From assembly GCA_043228905.1 (NCBI GenBank), contig JBHGNT010000017.1, positions 18,910,001-18,974,000 on the forward strand: 64,000 bases of DNA. The letters are read 5' to 3'. This DNA is from Azolla caroliniana (taxonomy: Eukaryota; Polypodiophyta). Below, in pieces: positions 61,301 through 64,000 of this stretch. A program made the translations under genes and the position numbers. The notes beneath the pieces were generated by a model that was not told the DNA's origin, ran no database searches, and was given only the letters and a program-made list of their open reading frames with translations. The first letter of the stretch is position 1. Each line of letters starts with the position of its first letter.

Positions 61301-64000
61301 CTATGATATGGATTTAAAAATTCAAGATTTTGAAACTTAGGTCGAGAGACACAAAGAGATTAGCAAATTTGAGGAGGGAGTTGAGAAGAGTGCGTGAGTA
61401 AATTCAAATGTTAATACCTGTCTCGTGTGATATCGGATTTTTGTGTTCAAACATGCGAATCGAGGCTAATAAATCTAGCTATTATATGGAATTAAAAAAT
61501 TAAGAATTTCAAACTCAGGTCAAGAGACATGAAGAAATTAGCAAATTTGAGGAGGGAGTTGAGAAGAGGGCGTGAGTAAATTCAAATGTTGATACCTGGG
61601 TCATGTGATATCGGATTTTAGTGTTCAAACATGCGAATCGAAGCTAACAAGACTAGCTATGATATGAAATTAAAAAATGAAGAGTTTGAAACTTAGGTCG
61701 AGAGAAATGAAGAAATTAGCAAATTAGAGGAGGGAGTGGAGAAGAGCCTGTTCGGAAATCAAAATGTTCAGACCTGGATCGTGTGATATCGGATTTTTGT
61801 GTTCAAACATGCGAATCGAAGCTAACAACACTAGCGTTTATATAGAATTAAAAAATCGAGAATTTGAAACTCAGGTCGAGAGACATGAAGAAATTAGCAA
61901 ATTTGAGGAGGGCGTTGAGAAGAGGGTGTCAGTAAATTCAAATGTTCATACCTGGCTCGTGTGATATCAGATTTTAGTGTTCAAACATTCGAATCGAAGC
62001 TAACAACACTAGCTATGATATGGATTTTAAAAATCAAGATTTTTAAACTCAGGTCGAGAGACATGAAGAAATTAGCAAATTTGAGGAGGGAGTTGAGAAG
62101 AGCTCGTGAGTAAATTGAAATGTTCATACGTGGCTCATGTGACCCCGGATTGTTGTGTTCAAAGATGCGAATCGAAGCTCAGAACACTAGCTATGATATG
62201 GAATTAGAAAATCAAGAATTTGAAAATCAGGTCGAGAGACACGAAGAAATTAGCAAATTAGAGGAGGGAGTGGAGAAGAGCTTGTTCGGAAATGAGAATG
62301 TTCATACATAGCTCATGTGATATCGGATTTTAGTGTTCAAACATGGGAATCGAAGCAAACAACACTAGCTATGATATGTAATTAAAAAATCAAGAATTTG
62401 TAACTCAGGTCGAGAAGCGTGAAGAAATTAGTAAATTTGAGGAGGGAGTTGAGAAGAGGGCGTCAGTAAATTCAAATGTTCATACCTGGCTCGTGTGATA
62501 TCAGATTTTGGTGTTCAAACATGCGAATCGAAGCTAACAACACTAGCTATGATATGGATTTTAAAAATCAAGATTTTTAAACTCAGGTCGAGAGACATGA
62601 AGAATTTAGCAAATTATTCAGGGAGTGGAGAAGAGCCTGTTTGGAAATTAAAATGTTCATACCTGGATCGTGTGATATCGGCTTTTTGTGTTCAAACATG
62701 CGAATCGAAGCTAACAACACTAGCTATGATATGGATTTAAAAAATTAAGAATTTGAAACTCATGTCGAGAGACATGAAGAAATTAGCAAATTTGAGGAGG
62801 TAGCGGAGAAGAGTTCGTTAAGAAATGAAAATGTTCATACCTGCCTCGTGTGATATCGGATTTTAGTGTTCAAACATGCGAATCGAAGCTAACAACACTA
62901 GCTATGATATGGAATTAAAAAATTAAGATTTTGAAACTCAGGTCCCGAGACATGAAGAAATTAGTAAATTTGAGGAGGTAGTGGAGAAGAGCTCGTGAGT
63001 AAATTGAAATGTTCATACCTGGCTCGTGTGATTCCGGATTGTTGTGTTCAAATATGCGAATCGAAGCTCACAACACTAGCTATGATATGGAATTAAAAAA
63101 TCAAGAATTTCAAACTCAGGTCGAGAAACATGAAGAAATTAGCAAATTTGAGGAGGTAGTAGAGAAGAGCTCGTTAAAAAATGAAAATGTTGATACCTGG
63201 CTAATTTGAGGAGGGAGTTGAGAAGAGGGCGTGAGTAAATTCAAATGTTCATACCTGGAACGTGTGATAACGGATTTTAGTGTTCAAACATGCGAATCGA
63301 AGCTAACAACACTAGCTATGATATGGAATTAAAAAATTAAGATTTTGAAACTCAGGTCCAGAGACATGCGAATCGAAGCTAACAACACTAGCTATGATCT
63401 GGATTTAAAAAATCAAGAATTTGAAACTCAGGTCCAGAGACATGAAGAAATTAGCAAATTTGAGGAGGTAGCGGAGAAGAGTTCGTTAAGAAATGAAAAT
63501 GTTCATACCTGCCTCGTGTGATATCGGATTTTAGTGTTTAAACATGCGAATCGAAGCTAACAACACTAGCTATGATCTGGATTTAAAAAATCAAGAATTT
63601 GAAACTCAGGTCCAGAGACATGAAGAAATTAGCAAATTTGAGGAGGTAGCGGAGAAGAGTTCGTTAAGAAATGAAAATGTTCATACCTGCCTCGTGTGAT
63701 ATCGGATTTTACTGTTTAAACATGCGAATCGAAGCTAACAACACTAGCTATGATATGGAATTAGAAAATTAAAATTTTGAAACTCAGGTCTAGAGACATG
63801 AAGAAATTAGTAAATTTTAGGAGGTAGTGGAGAAGAGCTCGTGAGTAAATTGAAATGTTCATACCTGGCTCGTGTGATCCCGGATTGTTGTGTTCAAATA
63901 TGCGAATCGAAGGTCACAACACTAGCTATGATATGGAATTAAAAAATCAAGAATTTGAAACTCAGGTCGAGAGACATGAAGGAATTAGCAAATTTGAGGA

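Larger units (their letters stand above)
42958..64000 (+). repeat. Satellite array, 178-bp monomer, about 116 units, continues past the right edge
   Basis: From about 42958 to the last base the sequence is a head-to-tail array. The landmark GTTCATACCTGGCTCGTG recurs at 178-bp steps (for example the same point at 44181 and 44537, and at 45265 and 45443). Each unit then reads TGATATCGGATTTTxGTG, TTCAAACATGCGAATCGAAG, CTAACAACACTAGCTATGAT, an A-rich stretch, GAAACTCAGGTCGAGAGACA and TGAAGAAATTAGCAAATTTG. At least two subfamilies alternate: one with GATATCGG/CAAACATG, one with GATCCCGG/CAAAGATG and CTCACAACAC. Several units are shortened. The repeated ~60-codon ORFs are a by-product: 178 is not a multiple of three, so no frame runs through. 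Size and organisation resemble plant centromeric satellites; location is not shown by the sequence. Confidence 0.97.

Noticed and set aside
42958-64000. Satellite as a CRISPR-like or coding repeat system
   Set aside because: Units are 178 bp with no repeat-spacer alternation, and the frame shifts by one base each unit; this is a eukaryotic satellite.

Overview
This window is nuclear DNA of a land plant. The evidence is intron-containing genes, Ty1/copia elements primed by plant-type initiator-Met tRNA sites, a LINE-like reverse transcriptase relic, PLS-type pentatricopeptide repeat (PPR) genes and a long satellite array. The PPR wording (GKEIHAEI, LVDMYAKCG, ILKACGSIGA) and the large, repeat-rich intergenic space resemble homosporous ferns such as Adiantum or Ceratopteris. 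That assignment is from memory of protein style and is an inference.

Layout: 1-6238 is a nest of two copia elements on the minus strand. A younger, deleted element (1638-5156, target-site duplication CACCA) sits in the gag of an older one whose 5' LTR is 5740-6238. 6239-9190 is AT-rich spacer with microsatellites and dispersed repeats, followed by a dead LINE-type reverse transcriptase (about 9190-10340, minus). A five-exon guanosine deaminase gene (11230-13707, plus) is the first host gene. After about 4.8 kb of spacer comes a second nest (18490-27860): a plus-strand copia element split by a minus-strand copia element (20509-27296, TSD GATTG), whose gag is itself split by two solo LTRs (24412-25481 and about 25886-26491).

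A single-exon copper transporter gene of the CTR/COPT family lies at 28798-29871 (minus), with a cluster of GTAC motifs upstream. From 33.7 to 41.4 kb there is a PPR cluster: a decayed minus-strand copy, a plus-strand fragment and one long open gene of 868 codons (38821-41427), with an inverted pair of LINE 3' fragments between them.

From about 42958 to the right edge (21 kb) there is a satellite array with a 178-bp monomer, roughly 116 units. Its first ~330 bp are in the opposite orientation to the rest. The array shows subfamily alternation, multi-monomer duplications (offsets of 1247 and 3349 bp) and partial-unit junctions. The monomer length, higher-order structure and short dyads are compatible with a centromeric or pericentromeric satellite, but nothing in the window proves that.

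There is no operon-like cooperation. The three host gene types (purine catabolism, copper uptake, organelle RNA processing) are independent and sit as islands in repeats. The most notable signals are the satellite edge with its orientation switch, the two retrotransposon nests resolvable to the base, the tandem repeat carrying splice-acceptor-like sequence in a deaminase intron, and the unusual histidine/asparagine/cysteine-rich loop of the copper transporter.
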